Source of the DNA: Pleurodeles waltl
Taxonomy: Eukaryota > Chordata > Amphibia > Caudata > Salamandridae
Reading direction: 5' to 3'
Length of the DNA stretch: 64,000 nt
NCBI RefSeq assembly: GCF_031143425.1
Contig: NC_090444.1
Coordinates: 1,318,011,324-1,318,075,323, forward strand
Of this stretch, positions 35,706 through 46,584 are shown in pieces. The position numbers and the translations under genes were made by a program. Below the pieces are notes generated by a model. That model was not told where the DNA came from, made no database searches, and was given only the letters and a program-made list of their open reading frames with translations. How positions within the stretch are numbered: position 1 is the stretch's first letter; each line of letters starts with the position of its first letter.

Positions 35706-36567
35706 GAAGTAGAAGACATATGCGAGACCATGGAAGATATAATCCTGACGTTCCATGGAGAATTGGTCTCCCACAACTGTGAAGAAATTTCACTTCAAGG
35801 AGTCAAAAAAGAGAGCACTGGAGCACTAGATAAACCGCATATCCAAGCTATGTTAGATGGTTTTACGGTTAAGTTATTGATGGATTCAGGAAGCTTATTC
35901 ACCCTCATTTCAGAATAAGTATTTGATTCTGGATGGGCAGATCCTTCGCGTAAAAACCTGACAATTCCTGATATAGGAGCTGTGGGATACACAGGGAGAA
36001 AAATAGAGATTATAGGAATGTGCTGCATGACTATTTCCTTCAAAGAAAGGATTATTCAGGGGAAAGTGTACATCACAGACTTTGGTACAAATCTCCTTGG
36101 TTGGCGCCATCAGAAGGATCTTTGAATAATTTTGAATCCAAACGCGAAGGAACATGTGTCACTCACTGAGGAGACAAGTATTGGTGTTGTAACGGAACCT
36201 ATAGAACATAGTTTAGTTGCAAAATATCCTGAAGTTTTCTCTCCTAAATTGGGTCTTTTAAGGGGGTTTGCGCATAAGATTATAGTGAAAAGGAATACTA
36301 CGCCTATTGTACACAAAGTAAGAAATGTCACAAACTTAATGATGGAGCCATTGAAACAAGAATTGGAAAAACTGTTGAAAGAGGACATCATCGAACCAAT
36401 CGAATCTTCGAAATGGTTGGCTCCGGTGGTCGTTGCACCAAAGGAAGATGGAAAGATTTGCCTATGTATTGACCTTAGAGACCTCAACAAATACATATGG
36501 GTTGATCGACAACCTCTTCCAAACATTACAGAAATGCTATCAGTGAAGGTGAAGGGCAATACATTCA
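35706..36567 (+). pseudogene. pol: Gypsy Pol, part 1: protease and RT N-terminus
   Basis: Same frame as gag. The protease active site appears as LLMDSGS (DSG in place of the commoner DTG). Stops at 35916-35918 (TAA) and 36123-36125 (TGA) interrupt it. From 36132 the RT N-terminus reads KQELEKLLKEDIIEPIESS, WLAPVVVAPKEDGK and CIDLRDLNKYI, all standard Gypsy RT blocks. The frame is cut at 36567 by Harbinger copy 2 and resumes at 46867. Confidence 0.85.
36565..36567 (+). repeat. Target-site duplication TCA of Harbinger copy 2 (left)
   Basis: TCA also at 46864-46866. Taking out the element plus one TCA restores a continuous RT frame, which confirms the exact boundaries. Confidence 0.9.
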
Positions 36568-36760
36568 GGGGGTGATTCTAACCCTGGCGGTCAGTGTTAA
36601 AGCGGCGGCCAACCCGCCAACAGGCTGGCGGTAAAAAGAATGGAATTCTGACCCTGGCGGGAACCGCCAACACAGACAGCCACTTTAACACTCCGCCTGC
36701 CACGGCGGTACAAACAAACAGCGCGGCGGTCACCGCCAACAGCCAGGCGGCAGACAATGT
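36568..36760 (+). repeat. Harbinger copy 2 left TIR and subterminal GGCGG/CCGCC motifs
   Basis: After GGGGGTGATTCTAACC come CTGGCGGTCAGTG, CCCGCCAACAGGCTGGCGG and GCGGCGGTCACCGCC. The same motifs occur at the corresponding ends of copies 1 and 3. Confidence 0.6.
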
Positions 36761-36895
36761 ACCGCCCACCCTATCACAACTCACCAATCCGCCACCTTTT
36801 CCGGGACGGGAGCACCGCCGATAAAAACACGACGGAAACAGACTACGAACGGGAAAACGCTCACCACTACGCACTCCAGGAGGAAGGAGGACAGC

Positions 36896-36978
36896 ATGGA
36901 ACCCGAATTAAACATCCTACCTGCTCTCGTCTACCTTCTCATCTACCACGAGTACGAAGTCCGGCGCAGACGACAACG
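36896..36978 (+). CDS. Harbinger transposase exon 1, copy 2
   Basis: 83 bp from ATG 36896 to the donor ACG|GTGAGTAC. It encodes 27 codons plus 2 bases: MEPELNILPALVYLL, then an Arg-rich end (VRRRRQ). Exon 1 is judged real for three reasons. The 83-bp length, ATG and GT donor are conserved in all three copies. The phase matches the acceptor at 43234/43235. Joining restores an Arg codon and an open frame into the transposase. The intervening 6.26 kb intron holds the minisatellites and the whole Myb2 gene on the other strand. Confidence 0.65.
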
Positions 36979-37439
36979 GTGAGTACTGCACCTACGACAC
37001 ACGGGAGGGGGGAGGACGAAATGTTACGGGCACACACATATGCGACCCCCCCCCCAACTATGTACACACCAATGCAGAGCAACAAGTCACAGTGACACCA
37101 CCCAAACACCCCTGAAAAATGCTAGGACATAATCAAATTTGGAATAAATATTTATGTACCAAAAAGCTCCTGAAAAATATCGTACAACCATGAAAGATAT
37201 TCACAAGAAAACAAATGACATACACATCAGTGTATAACTGAAGTAACAAGTCCTGCACATCCTACGAATTCATCATGTCCGTGGGCCAAAGTTTTGAGAA
37301 ACAAGGGCAAAGCCAACACAGGAGACCCGAGTCCTTTGGAGAGAACACTGCAGGGGCATCAGATGTAAAAACTACAGGCACCTCAGGGGGAAGGGAAGGG
37401 GGGGGCACCGCAGCCACATGAGTCCACGACGCCAGATCC

Positions 37440-37910
37440 ACGAGGAGCCACCATGCCCACTGTACCATCCTGGGGAGTGCAAAGCCACAGTCTCTCAATG
37501 TCTCTACAGTGGGTGGGCTGCCCACTGTACCATCCTGGGGAGTGCAAAGCCACAGTCCCTCAATGTCTCTACAGTGGGTGGGCTGCCCACTGTACCATCC
37601 TGGGGAGTGCAAAGCCACAGTCTCTCAATGTCTCTACAGTGGGTGGGCTGCCCACTGTACCATCCTGTGGAGTGCAAAGCCACAGTCTCTCAATGTCTCT
37701 ACAGTGGGTGGGCTGCCCACTGTACCATCCTGGGGAGTGCAAAGCCACAGTCCCTCAATGTCTCTACAGTGGGTGGGCTGCCCACTGTACCATCCTGGGG
37801 AGTGCAAAGCCACAGTCTCTCAATGTCTCTACAGTGGGTGGGCTGCCCACTGTACCATCCTGGGGAGTGCAAAGCCACAGTCCATCAGGTGGATGACAGT
37901 CTCCACTGGT
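37440..37910 (-). repeat. Minisatellite, 65 bp unit, about 7 copies
   Basis: TCTCTACAGTGGGTGGGC recurs at 37501, 37566, 37631, 37696, 37761 and 37826, exactly 65 bp apart. It is the reverse complement of the 55-bp and 64-bp repeats of copies 1 and 3. Because 65 is not a multiple of 3 the array leaves long but meaningless open frames. Confidence 0.95.
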
Positions 37911-37949
37911 CAAGGAGGAGGCATGGTGGGCACAGTGAACCTTAAACAG

Positions 37950-39410
37950 TGATTGAGACGGCGGTGCCCAGCGGAGCGGTGCTTGAGAAGAAGGGCCCAG
38001 CGGAGCGGTGCCTGAGACGGCGGGGCCCAGCGAAGCGGTGCTTGAGATGAAGGGCCCAGCGGAGCGGTGCTTCAGACGGCGGTGCCCAGCGGAGCGGTGC
38101 TTGAGATGAAGGGCCCAGCGGAGCGGTGCTTGAGAAGAAGGGCCCAGCGGAGCAGTGCTTGAGACGGCGGGGCCCAGCGGAGCGGTGCTTGAGAAGAAGG
38201 GCCCAGCGGAGCGGTGCTTGAGACGGCGGGGCCCAGCGGAGCGGTGCTTGAGAAGAAGGGCCCAGCGGAGCAGTGCTTGAGAAGAAGGGCCCAGCGGAGC
38301 GGTGCCTGAGACGGCGGGGCCCAGCAGAGCGGTGCTTGAGATGAAGGGCCCAGCGGAGCGGTGCTTGAGACGGCGGTGCCCAGCGGAGCGGTGCTTGAGA
38401 TGAAGGGCCCAGCGGAGCGGTGCTTGAGAAGAAGGGCCCAGCGGAGCGGTGCTTGAGACGGCGGGGCCCAGCGGAGCGGTGCTTGAGATGAAGGGCCCAG
38501 CGGAGCGGTGCTTGAGACGGCAGGGCCCAGCGGAGCGGTGCTTGAGAAGAAGGGCCCAGCGGAGCGGTGCTTGAGAAGAAGGGCCCAGCGGAGCAGTGCC
38601 TGAGACGGCGGGGCCCAGCGGAGCGGTGCTTGAGATGAAGGGCCCAGCGGAGTGGTGCTTGAGACGGCGGTGCCCAGCGGAGCGGTGCTTGAGATGAAGG
38701 GCCCAGCGGAGCGGTGCTTGAGAAGAAGGGCCCAGCGGATCGGTGCTTGAGACGGTGGGGCCCAGCGGAGCGGTGCTTGAGAAGAAGGGCCCAGCGGAGC
38801 GGTGCTTGAGACGGCGGGGCCCAGCGGAGCGGTGCTTGAGGAGAAGGGCCCAGCGGAGCGGTGCTTGAGACGGCGGGGCCCAGTGGAGCGGTGCTTGAGA
38901 AGAAGGGCCCAGCGGAGCGGTGCTTGAGAAGAAGGGCCCAGCGGAGCGGTGCTTGAGAAGAAGGGCCCAGCGGAGCGGTGCTTGAGACGGCAGGGCCCAG
39001 CGGAGCGGTGCTTGAGAAGAAGGGCCCAGCGGAGCGGTGCTTGAGAAGAAGGGCCCAGCGGAGCGGTGCTTGAGACGGCGGGGCCCAGCGGAGCGGTGCT
39101 TGAGATGAAGGGCCCAGCGGAGCGGTGCTTGAGAAGAAGGGCCCAGCGGAGCGGTGCTTGAGAAGAAGGGCCCAGCGGAGCGGTGCTTGAGAAGAAGGGC
39201 CCAGCGGAGCGGTGCTTGAGAAGAAGGCCCCAGCGGAGCGGTGCTTGAGACGGCGGGGCCCAGCGGAGCAGTGCTTGAGACGGCGGGGCCCAGCGGAGCG
39301 GTGCTTGAGAAGAAGGGCCCAGCGGAGCGGTGCTTGAGAAGAAGGGCCCAGCGGAGCGGTGCTTGAGAAGAAGGGCCCAGCGGAGCGGTGCTTGAGACGG
39401 CGGGGCCCTC
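37950..39410 (-). repeat. Minisatellite, 29-30 bp unit, about 49 copies
   Basis: Units share CCCAGCGGAGCGGTGCTTGAGA, read with variable ends AGAAGGG, TGAAGGG or CGGCGGGG (29, 29 and 30 bp); unit spacing is 29 at 38942 and 38971. It lies just beyond the Myb2 stop (minus strand) and is absent from copies 1 and 3. It shares AGCGGTGCT and GGGCCC with the neighbouring 32-bp array. Confidence 0.95.
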
Positions 39411-40190
39411 TTCAGCGGTGCCTATCTTCACGGCGGGGCCCTGTTCAGCGGTGCTCTTCTCCACGGCGGGCCCTGTTCAGCGGTGCTCTTCTCCACGGCG
39501 GGCCCTGTTCAGCGGTGCTCTTCTCCACGGCGGGCCCTGTTCAGCGGTGCTCTTCTCCACGGCGGGGCCCTGTTCAGCTGTGCTCTTCTCCACGGCGGGC
39601 CCTCTTCAGCGGTGCTCTTCTCCACGGCGGGCCCTGTTCAGCGGTGCTCTTCTCCACGGCGGGCCCTGTTCAGCGGTGCTCTTCTCCACGGCGGGCCCTG
39701 TTCAGCGGTGCTCTTCTCCACGGCGGGCCCTGTTCAGCGGTGCTCTTCTCCACGGCGGGCCCTCTTCAGCGGTACTCTTCTCCACGGTGGGCCCTGTTCA
39801 GCGGTGCTCTTCTCCACGGTGGGCCCTGTTCAGCGGTGCTCTTCTCCACGGCGGGGCCCTGTTCAGCGGTGCTCTTCTCCACGGCGGGCCCTCTTCAGCG
39901 GTGCGCTTCTCCACAGCGGGCCCTGTTCAGCGGTGCTCTTCTCCACGGCGGGCCCTGTTCAGCGGTGCTCTTCTCCACGGCGGGCCCTGTTCAGCGGTGC
40001 TCTTCTCCACGGCGGGCCCTGTTCAGCGGTGCTCTTCTCCACGGCGGGCCCTCTTCAGCGGTGCTCTTCTGGACTGCGGGCCCTGTTCAGCGGTGCTCTT
40101 CTCCACGGCGGGCCCTGTTCAGCGGTGCTCTTCTCCACGGCGGGCCCTGTTCAGCGGTGCTCTTCTGCCCCGCGGGCCCTGTTCAGCTGT
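39411..40190 (-). repeat. Minisatellite, 32 bp unit, about 24 copies
   Basis: CAGCGGTGCTCTTCTCCAC recurs every 32 bp (for example 39481 and 39513 for CGGTGCTC). On the minus strand the unit reads AGCACCGCTGAACAGGGCCC, close to the 33-bp coding repeat at the Myb2 C-terminus of copy 3 (AGCACCGCTGCCCAGGACAC). The Myb2 frame of this copy ends inside the start of the array. Confidence 0.95.
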
Positions 40191-42771
40191 GCTCATCCAG
40201 CAGGTCAAGGGAGCCAGACCTGGCCTGGACTCCCTGCTCAGTCGCCCTCGGACCGTGACGTTTCTGGACCCTTCGGGGACGGACTCCTGGCCTCCTTAGT
40301 GTCCTCCTTCCCAGCTGGGATGTGACATGTGGGGTCCACCTTCTCCGCGCTCCTGCTGCCCTTCCGCTCCTTTGATGGGGCTCTCGGGCCCTTGCCTCCC
40401 CTAGATGGTGTGGGTGGTGAAGTGGCCGCACATTGCTCCTTTGGGGCAGCCCTGTCGGTCCTCGCACGGCGGCCCTTGTTTTTGCGGGTCCTCTTGCCGG
40501 GGGGGGGCTGGACGTGCCCTTGCTGCTGATCGATGTGTCACTGCTGGCAAAGGGTGGGCTCCAGAACCCATGCACAACAGTGACACCCGAAGCTGGGCTG
40601 GTGGTGGCTGCGGTGCTCTTGGGACTCTTTGAAGATGGAGGGGGGAGCTCATCGGAGGGAAAGAGGTCAAGGTTAGCCAGGAAAAGTTTTTTAGGGCCAA
40701 GGTAAAGGGTAGGAGAAGTGGAGATGGAAGTGGAGGAAGAGAATGTGGTTGTAGGAGAGTCAGGTGTGCTGTCATTGGGTGAAGGTGCTGGTGCTGTAGG
40801 CTGTCGTGAGGTGGATGGCTGTTGGGTGGGTGGCTGCCTGCGTTTGTGTGTCTTGGAAGAGGGGGTGACAGACACAGTGGGAGAGGACACAGGGGACGTG
40901 TAAATGGCAGTGGGGGTGGTGACTGCACGAGTGTGGACTGTACTGGAGGGTGAGGTGGTGATGGAAGCACTGGCTGATGTTGGGGTGCATGCAGGTGTGA
41001 GTGTAGACGTCACAGGGAGGGAGAAGGGAGACGAGGAGGAGGGGGACACAGGGGTGGCAGTGGCTGTTGGCATGTCTGCATCTGTGTGTTGCTTGGGTGA
41101 GTGTTTGTGGGATCTGTGGTGCTTGTGTCTGGATGAGCTGCTCTTGGGTGTTGAGGTGTGTGCAGGCTGGTCTCATGGTGTGGATGGGATAGGCTGAGGA
41201 ACAGGAGACAGAGAAAGGCTGGAGGCAGTAAGAAGAGGGAGGCTGGAAACAGGGACAATGGCTGCCGTCAGTGCTGAGGCCAGAGCAGTGAACGCTCGTT
41301 GATGGGCAGCCTGACCCGAATGAATGCCCTCCAGGTACGCATTGCTCTGTTGCACCTCCCTTTGCACACCCTGGATGGCATTCAAAAGGGTCGTCTGCCC
41401 AACAATGAGCGTCCTTACCAGGTCAATGAGCTCCACACTGAGGGCAGCAGGGGCAACAGGGGCAGGGGCTGAGGTGCCTGGGGCGAAGGAGACGCGCGCC
41501 TTCCTGGGCGAACGGGCACGGAGCGAAGACTGAGGGGCTGCTGGGAGGGCGGGGCTGGTGCGCTGGGTGGCGGCTGTACCTGTAGAGGCGGGGGGCACGG
41601 ATGTTGCCGCCACCGCTAGGGAGCTCCCATTCGAGGACGTGTCGCTGTCACTGCTCTCACCAGCGGTCCCCGTCGTGGTGCTCCCCTCGCCCTCCGGATC
41701 ACTGGTGCCCTCGGTGTCTGTTCCTGGGCCCACCGTGGCCTTGTGTCCTGCAGCTCCCTCGTGCTCCGATGCCAAATCTCCTCTGCCTGATGATGCTAAT
41801 GCACACATGCACAAGAAGATGAAGAGAAAGGGTCGGGGGAGAAAAAAGAAGACCAGGTTGAGTGCATGCAATGTCAACACCGTTGGCGGAGAGGACAGAC
41901 ACAGGAGCCTAATGCACTAAGCTGCGCATTCGGGGTACACTACTCAGTACTACTGACTAGGACAACAGGCCAAGATACGTCAAACGCGCACATGGGAGAT
42001 GCTGGACCTTCAATGGCTGTACTTGTCACCCTACAGAGGTGGGGGCCGGGGGCACAGGGCCATGCCTAAGGGAGAGGACTACACTACAGAAAGCGCCCTG
42101 GCCTAATGTCACCCACAGCCCTCCTCCCCCACCCAGACGCCTCCACTGCGCAGAAAGATAGGAGAATGTGCTGATACTCACCCCCTTGTGTCTGCTGTGA
42201 TGTCTTAAAGCGCCCATCCAATTCAGGGTAGGCCACCGCCAGGATCCGGGACATCAGGGGGGTCATGGTGCGACTGGCACCCCTCCTAGGTTGGGAGGCC
42301 ATCCCCAGCAGTGTTTCTGCGGTCTTCCTTGTTCCGCGGCGGATGTCCTCCCACCTCTTGCGGCAGTGGGTGCCCCGTCTGTTGTGGACCCCCAAGTTCC
42401 GGACTTCCTTGGCGATGGCACGCCAAATCTCGATCTTCTGATGGGCGCTGACCTATTTGACATGTACACGGTGGAAAGGAGGAAATCATCAATGACCTGC
42501 ATGTTAGATGTGATTGGCCCCCCCACCAACTTTGCCATATGACACATGCTCTCATCTGTCGGGCGTTGCACTCCTCATTCGCCCCCCACCCCACCAACTT
42601 ACATCCACCCCAATCCACACAGGCATAGCCTATTCCATGTGCACCCGGTGTACTCACTTGTTGGTCTGGAGGACCGTAGAGTAGCGCATACTGGGGGAGG
42701 ACCCCATCCACGAGCTTCTCCAACTCTTCAGACGTGAAGGCAGGGGCCCTTTCCCCAGTCGCAGCAGCCAT
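40183..42771 (-). pseudogene. Harbinger Myb2, copy 2 (one nonsense codon)
   Basis: Three exons on the minus strand: 42658-42771 (114 bp), 42182-42452 (271 bp) and 40183-41795 (1,613 bp), all with GT/AG borders. The sum, 1,998 bp, is a whole number of codons (665 aa plus stop). The SANT/Myb-like fold spans about residues 10-80, with F12, W48 and W72 as likely core aromatics (CRKRWEDIRR). Exon 3 gives a Ser/Asp/Glu-rich stretch, a helical segment (ELIDLVRTLIVGQTTLLNAI), a Ser/Thr/Pro/His tail, the motif PKKLFLANLDLFP and an Arg-rich end. The only break is TGA at 41173-41175, where copy 3 has TCA. It is a probable DNA-binding accessory factor; the role is inferred. Confidence 0.8.
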
Positions 42772-43234
42772 TGTATCTTCCAGACCGAGGTCACAGCAGC
42801 ACTTGCAGTATAGGTCCTCTCCTGTGGATGATCAGGTCTCGAGTGATTAAGCAGATAGAAAATGGCGGTCACGCCCGCGGCGGTGCGTACCGCGGCGGTG
42901 CGTACCGCGACCGCCGGCACACATCGTCATTGGCTCCTGAAACCCATAGGCTTCAATGTTAACCAATGCGGCTTTGCGCCGCGGTCTTCGACCGCCTACC
43001 GCCACGGTGTGCCCCGCCAGCGCATTGACCTCACATCCCATTGTCCCACTTCACAGGTCAGGCAGCCGCCATTTCAAGGGCCTACATGGCTTAATTTTGA
43101 CTGCGACACACAGGCCTAGGCCTTGCATTGCCACACATACACGCCTTTCAAACCATTGCCATTCTTTAACTGTGCAAGCTGTCTGTACGTACCTGTGGTT
43201 TGCCTGACTCTGTGCTCCATGTTGTCCTTCCTAG

Positions 43235-44270
43235 GCACCGTCCGCTGGGACTTGCGATGAGAAGGAGGAATCCTCGCATGTACCGACCGCTGGTGGACCT
43301 GTCCACAATGGAAGAACGCCATATAATACTTCGATACAGACTTGACCGTGCCACTATCCATGAACTGTGTGCCCAGCTGGAGCCAGCCCTGATGTCCCCC
43401 ATCCGCCAACCCACAGGGATTCCCCCTCTGGTGCAGGTTTTGTCAGTCCTCCATTTTTTGGCAACTGGGTCATTCCAGACCACAGTGGCCATGTCATCTG
43501 GAATGTCTCAGCCTATGTTTTCAAAGATTTTGAGCAGAGTGTTGTCTGCCCTGATGAAACTCATGCGGAGCTACATCATTTTCCCAGAGGAGGGTGACTT
43601 GCCTACAGTGAAGGGTGATTTCTATGCCCTTGGACATATCCCCAACATCATTGGTGCCATTGATGGGACCCATGTGGCTTTGGTACCCCCAAAAGACGAT
43701 GAGCAGGTGTACAGAAACAGGAAGAGTTATAATTCGATGAATGTCCAGGTGGTCTGTTTGGCTGACCAGTACATCTCCCATGTAAATGCCAAGTTCCCAG
43801 GGTCAGTGCATGACGCGTATGTGATGCGAAATAGCAGCATCCCCTATGTGATGGAGCAGCTACAGAGACAACGTGTGTGGCTAATAGGTGACTCTGGTTA
43901 CCCCAACCTGCCTTGGCTACTGACCCCAGTAAGGAATCCCCGGACCAGGGCAGAGGAACGGTACAATGAGGCCCATGGGCGAACTAGGAGGATCATCGAA
44001 AGGACCTTTGGCCTCCTGAAGGCCAGGTTTAGGTGCCTGCATATGACTGGGGGATCCCTGATGTACTCACCAAAGAAGGTGTGCCACATCATCGTGGCCT
44101 GCTGTATGCTTCACAATCTGGCATTGCGACGTCAGGTTCCTTTCCTGCAGGAGGATGGTGCAGATGGTGGTGTTGAAGCAGCTGTGGAGCCTGCGGAGAG
44201 TGAAGAGGAGGAAGGCTCAGAGGACGACACAGACAACAGGGACAGAGTAATAGAACAGTATTTCCAGTAG
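43235..44270 (+). CDS. Harbinger DDE transposase (HARBI1-like), main exon, copy 2
   Basis: A nuclease/transposase that would excise and insert the element. It is uninterrupted from the acceptor (TCCTAG|G) at 43235 to TAG 44268-44270; with exon 1 the protein is 372 aa, near the ~350 aa of HARBI1. Helical N-terminal region with GSFQTTVAMSSGMSQPMFS, then the catalytic triad D171 (GAIDGTH), D247 (GDSGY) and E283 (RRIIERTFG), the last two separated by 35 residues. It ends in an acidic tail (EEEEGSEDDTD). No key residue is missing. Unlike copies 1 and 3, no intron separates Leu-Ile-Gly from DSGY. If exon 1 is not used, the first ATG is 43257. Confidence 0.92.
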
Positions 44271-44558
44271 CACACAGGTAATAATCACCCATGCCATTTT
44301 ACATTTCCTGAAAGCCTCCTGCATCTCAACTTTGTCGATTTCCCCCCAGACCTATAAACATGATGTTTGATTTTCCCTTCCCTTTTCTGTGCTGTATGAG
44401 CCACTGCGTGACCTCGGCTTGGTTGGCCCATGGACTAATGCTAAGTTACCTCGGTATGTGTAATTCACAATGTTAATTATACGTAATTGATATGTAATGT
44501 GTCATACATTTGTAAATAAGACAGGCTGAGTCCTGATTGATTTCAGTGCAATGTGTGA

Positions 44559-44564
44559 TTTATT
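44559..44564 (-). terminator. Probable poly(A) signal of Myb1, copy 2
   Basis: AATAAA on the minus strand about 235 bases beyond the Myb1 stop, in the same place as in copies 1 and 3. Confidence 0.4.
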
Positions 44565-44796
44565 ATTAGTGCATAGATATTGGTACATGATAGTGAAACA
44601 GTGATGGGTGGGGGTGGAGTAATGTCCATGGCGGAGTCCAGTTCTCAGTCTCACAGGTGCATTGTCCATATGCCTGTGGCAGGATGGAGCAGGGGCAGTT
44701 CAAGGTTGGACAGGGTGGCAATGTGGAACAGTGGGAGGACTTCAGGGGGTATGTGATGCTGGCGGGGGACTTGACATCCTACTCTGTCGTTTTTTT

Positions 44797-46276
44797 TTAT
44801 CTCAGGCTCCTTTTGCGGGGCGGTTGTTGTTCAGCAGGAGGTGGGGTTCTGGTGGGCTGTCGTTGTGGTGGGGCCTCCTGTCCACTAGCGCCGGCGGAGG
44901 TGGTAGGCTGTTCCTGTTCCTGGCTAGTGACAGGGGCCCTGTGTGATGCCACATGGTCCCGAAACGTGTCCTCTATACGGTTCAGGGCCTGGACTATGCT
45001 CCCCATAGCTGTTGAGATGTTGCTGAGTTGGTCGCTGAACCCCATGTAGCGTTGCTCCTGCTGTGCCTGGATCTCCTGGAACCTGGCCAGTACCGTCGCC
45101 ATCGTCTCTTGTGAGCGGTGGTAGGCTGCCATGATGGTGGTGAGGGCCTCTTGGAGAGTGGGTTCCCTGGGCCTCTCCTCCCCCCCCTGTTGCACAGCAG
45201 CCCTCCGAGTTGCCCTGTTTCCCTGGGCCTCTGTCCCCTGGACGGTGTGCCCACTCCCACTGCCCCCAGGTCCCTGTTGTTGTTGGGTTGGTGGGTTACC
45301 CTGGGGGCCCTGTAGTGGTAGACACACCGCTGCTTGACCTGTCCTAGAGACAGAGGCATGGGCCCGCTGGGTGGGAGCTGTGCTGTTGTTCCCAGAGGGG
45401 GTTGGGTCTGCAGTGGCCTGTGTCTGGGTGAGGGGAACCGACTGCCCAGAGGTCCCCGATGGTCCGGGCTGGTCGTAAGGTTCCAGGTCGACAGAGCTGC
45501 TGTCATCACTAGGGGCCTGTTCCGGGGGTGGGATGGACATTTCTGGTCCCTCCTGACCGGTGTGTTGTCGTTCGGGTCCTGCATGGGGTAAGAGGGTATG
45601 GTTATTGTTTCTGTGTGTGCATTAGCTTGCGTTTTATGGGTGCCCTTGTCCCCCAGTGCTGGCATTCCCTTGGGGGAGGTGTTGTGAGGGTGTTTTGTGG
45701 GGGGGGGTGATAGGTATGTGCAGTGGTCATGCTTAGGTGATGGGTGTCCATAGTTTGGGGGTGGCATGCAGGGGTTGGTGTTGGGTGGGTTGTGCTGGGG
45801 AGACATTCTCAGGGAGGATGTGTGCTGGGGGGTTGGGGGTGAGGGTGGGGGTTAGCATGCTGGGGGGGGTGGGTGAAGTGGTTGGCCTTGTACTTACCAG
45901 AGTCCATTCCTCCGTGTACTCCAGCGAGGCCATCGGGATGCAGGATGTTGAGTACCTCTTGCTCCCATGTTGTGAATTTGGGTGGAGTGGGTGGGGGTCC
46001 CCCGCCAGTCTTCTGCACTGCGATGTTGTGTCGCGAGACCATCGAGCGCACCTTCCCCCGTAGGTCGTTCCATCGTTTGCGGATGTCCTCTCGATTTCTG
46101 GGATGCTGTCCCACCGCGTTGACCCTGTCCACGATCCGCTGCCAGAGCTCCGCCTTCCTTGCTATGGTGGTGTGCTGGACCTGTGAGCCGAAGAGCTGGG
46201 GTTCCACTCTTATGATCTCCTCCACCATGACCCGGAGTTCTTGGTCCGAAAAGCGTGGGTGCCTTTGTGGTGCCAT
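44797..46276 (-). CDS. Harbinger Myb1 (SANT/Myb-like accessory protein), copy 2, intact
   Basis: Two exons on the minus strand, 45898-46276 (379 bp) and 44797-45578 (782 bp), joined by CTCTG|GTAAGT and CATGCAG borders. The 1,161 bp give 386 aa without a break. The SANT/Myb-like domain spans about residues 8-80 (F9, W45, W69; DIRKRWNDLRGKV), resembling NAIF1-type trihelix domains. After it come a Pro-rich linker, a Ser/Thr/Gln-rich region, a helical segment around YHRSQETMATVLARFQE that may form a coiled coil, and a basic end (PRKRSLR) that could be a nuclear signal. It ends about 15 residues earlier than the frames of copies 1 and 3. In known Harbinger elements the Myb-like partner binds TIR-proximal DNA and carries the transposase to the nucleus. 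Confidence 0.88.
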
Positions 46277-46584
46277 GGGGTGGTGTGTATGAGGTGTGGG
46301 GTGGTGTATGTGATGATGTGTGTGTTGGTGTGTGGTGCTTTGTGCTTCTATGTGGTGTGTGTGATGTTGCGGTGTGCCTCTGTGTGTCTGGCTCTCTATT
46401 CTCTGATGTGTCTCTCTCTCTCCTTCGTCTCTGGTTTTTGTTGGTAGGGGTTTGTGGGTGATGTGGGTGTGTGTTTTATATGGTATTGGATGTGTGGGAG
46501 TGGTGTGTGTATGTGTTTCAGGTGTGTGCCTTTCAAATTGTCCAATGTGGTAGGGGTTTGTAAAGGTGTGTGTATTTTGACTGC

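Noticed and set aside
37418..37952. Open frames of 147-175 codons across the 65-bp repeat
   Set aside because: Repeat artefact, as above; no start or splice context shared with the other copies.
37764..39464. 566-codon open frame (minus) rich in SSTAPLGPSSQAPLRWA-like repeats
   Set aside because: It is the translation of a 29-30 bp minisatellite cycling through all three frames; long frames are open on both strands, and the other Harbinger copies lack it.
39359..40325. Three overlapping ~280-300 codon frames (plus) rich in GGPCSAVLFSTAGP
   Set aside because: All three frames are open through the 32-bp array, so openness reflects repeat composition and not coding selection. They are also antisense to the Myb2 tail.
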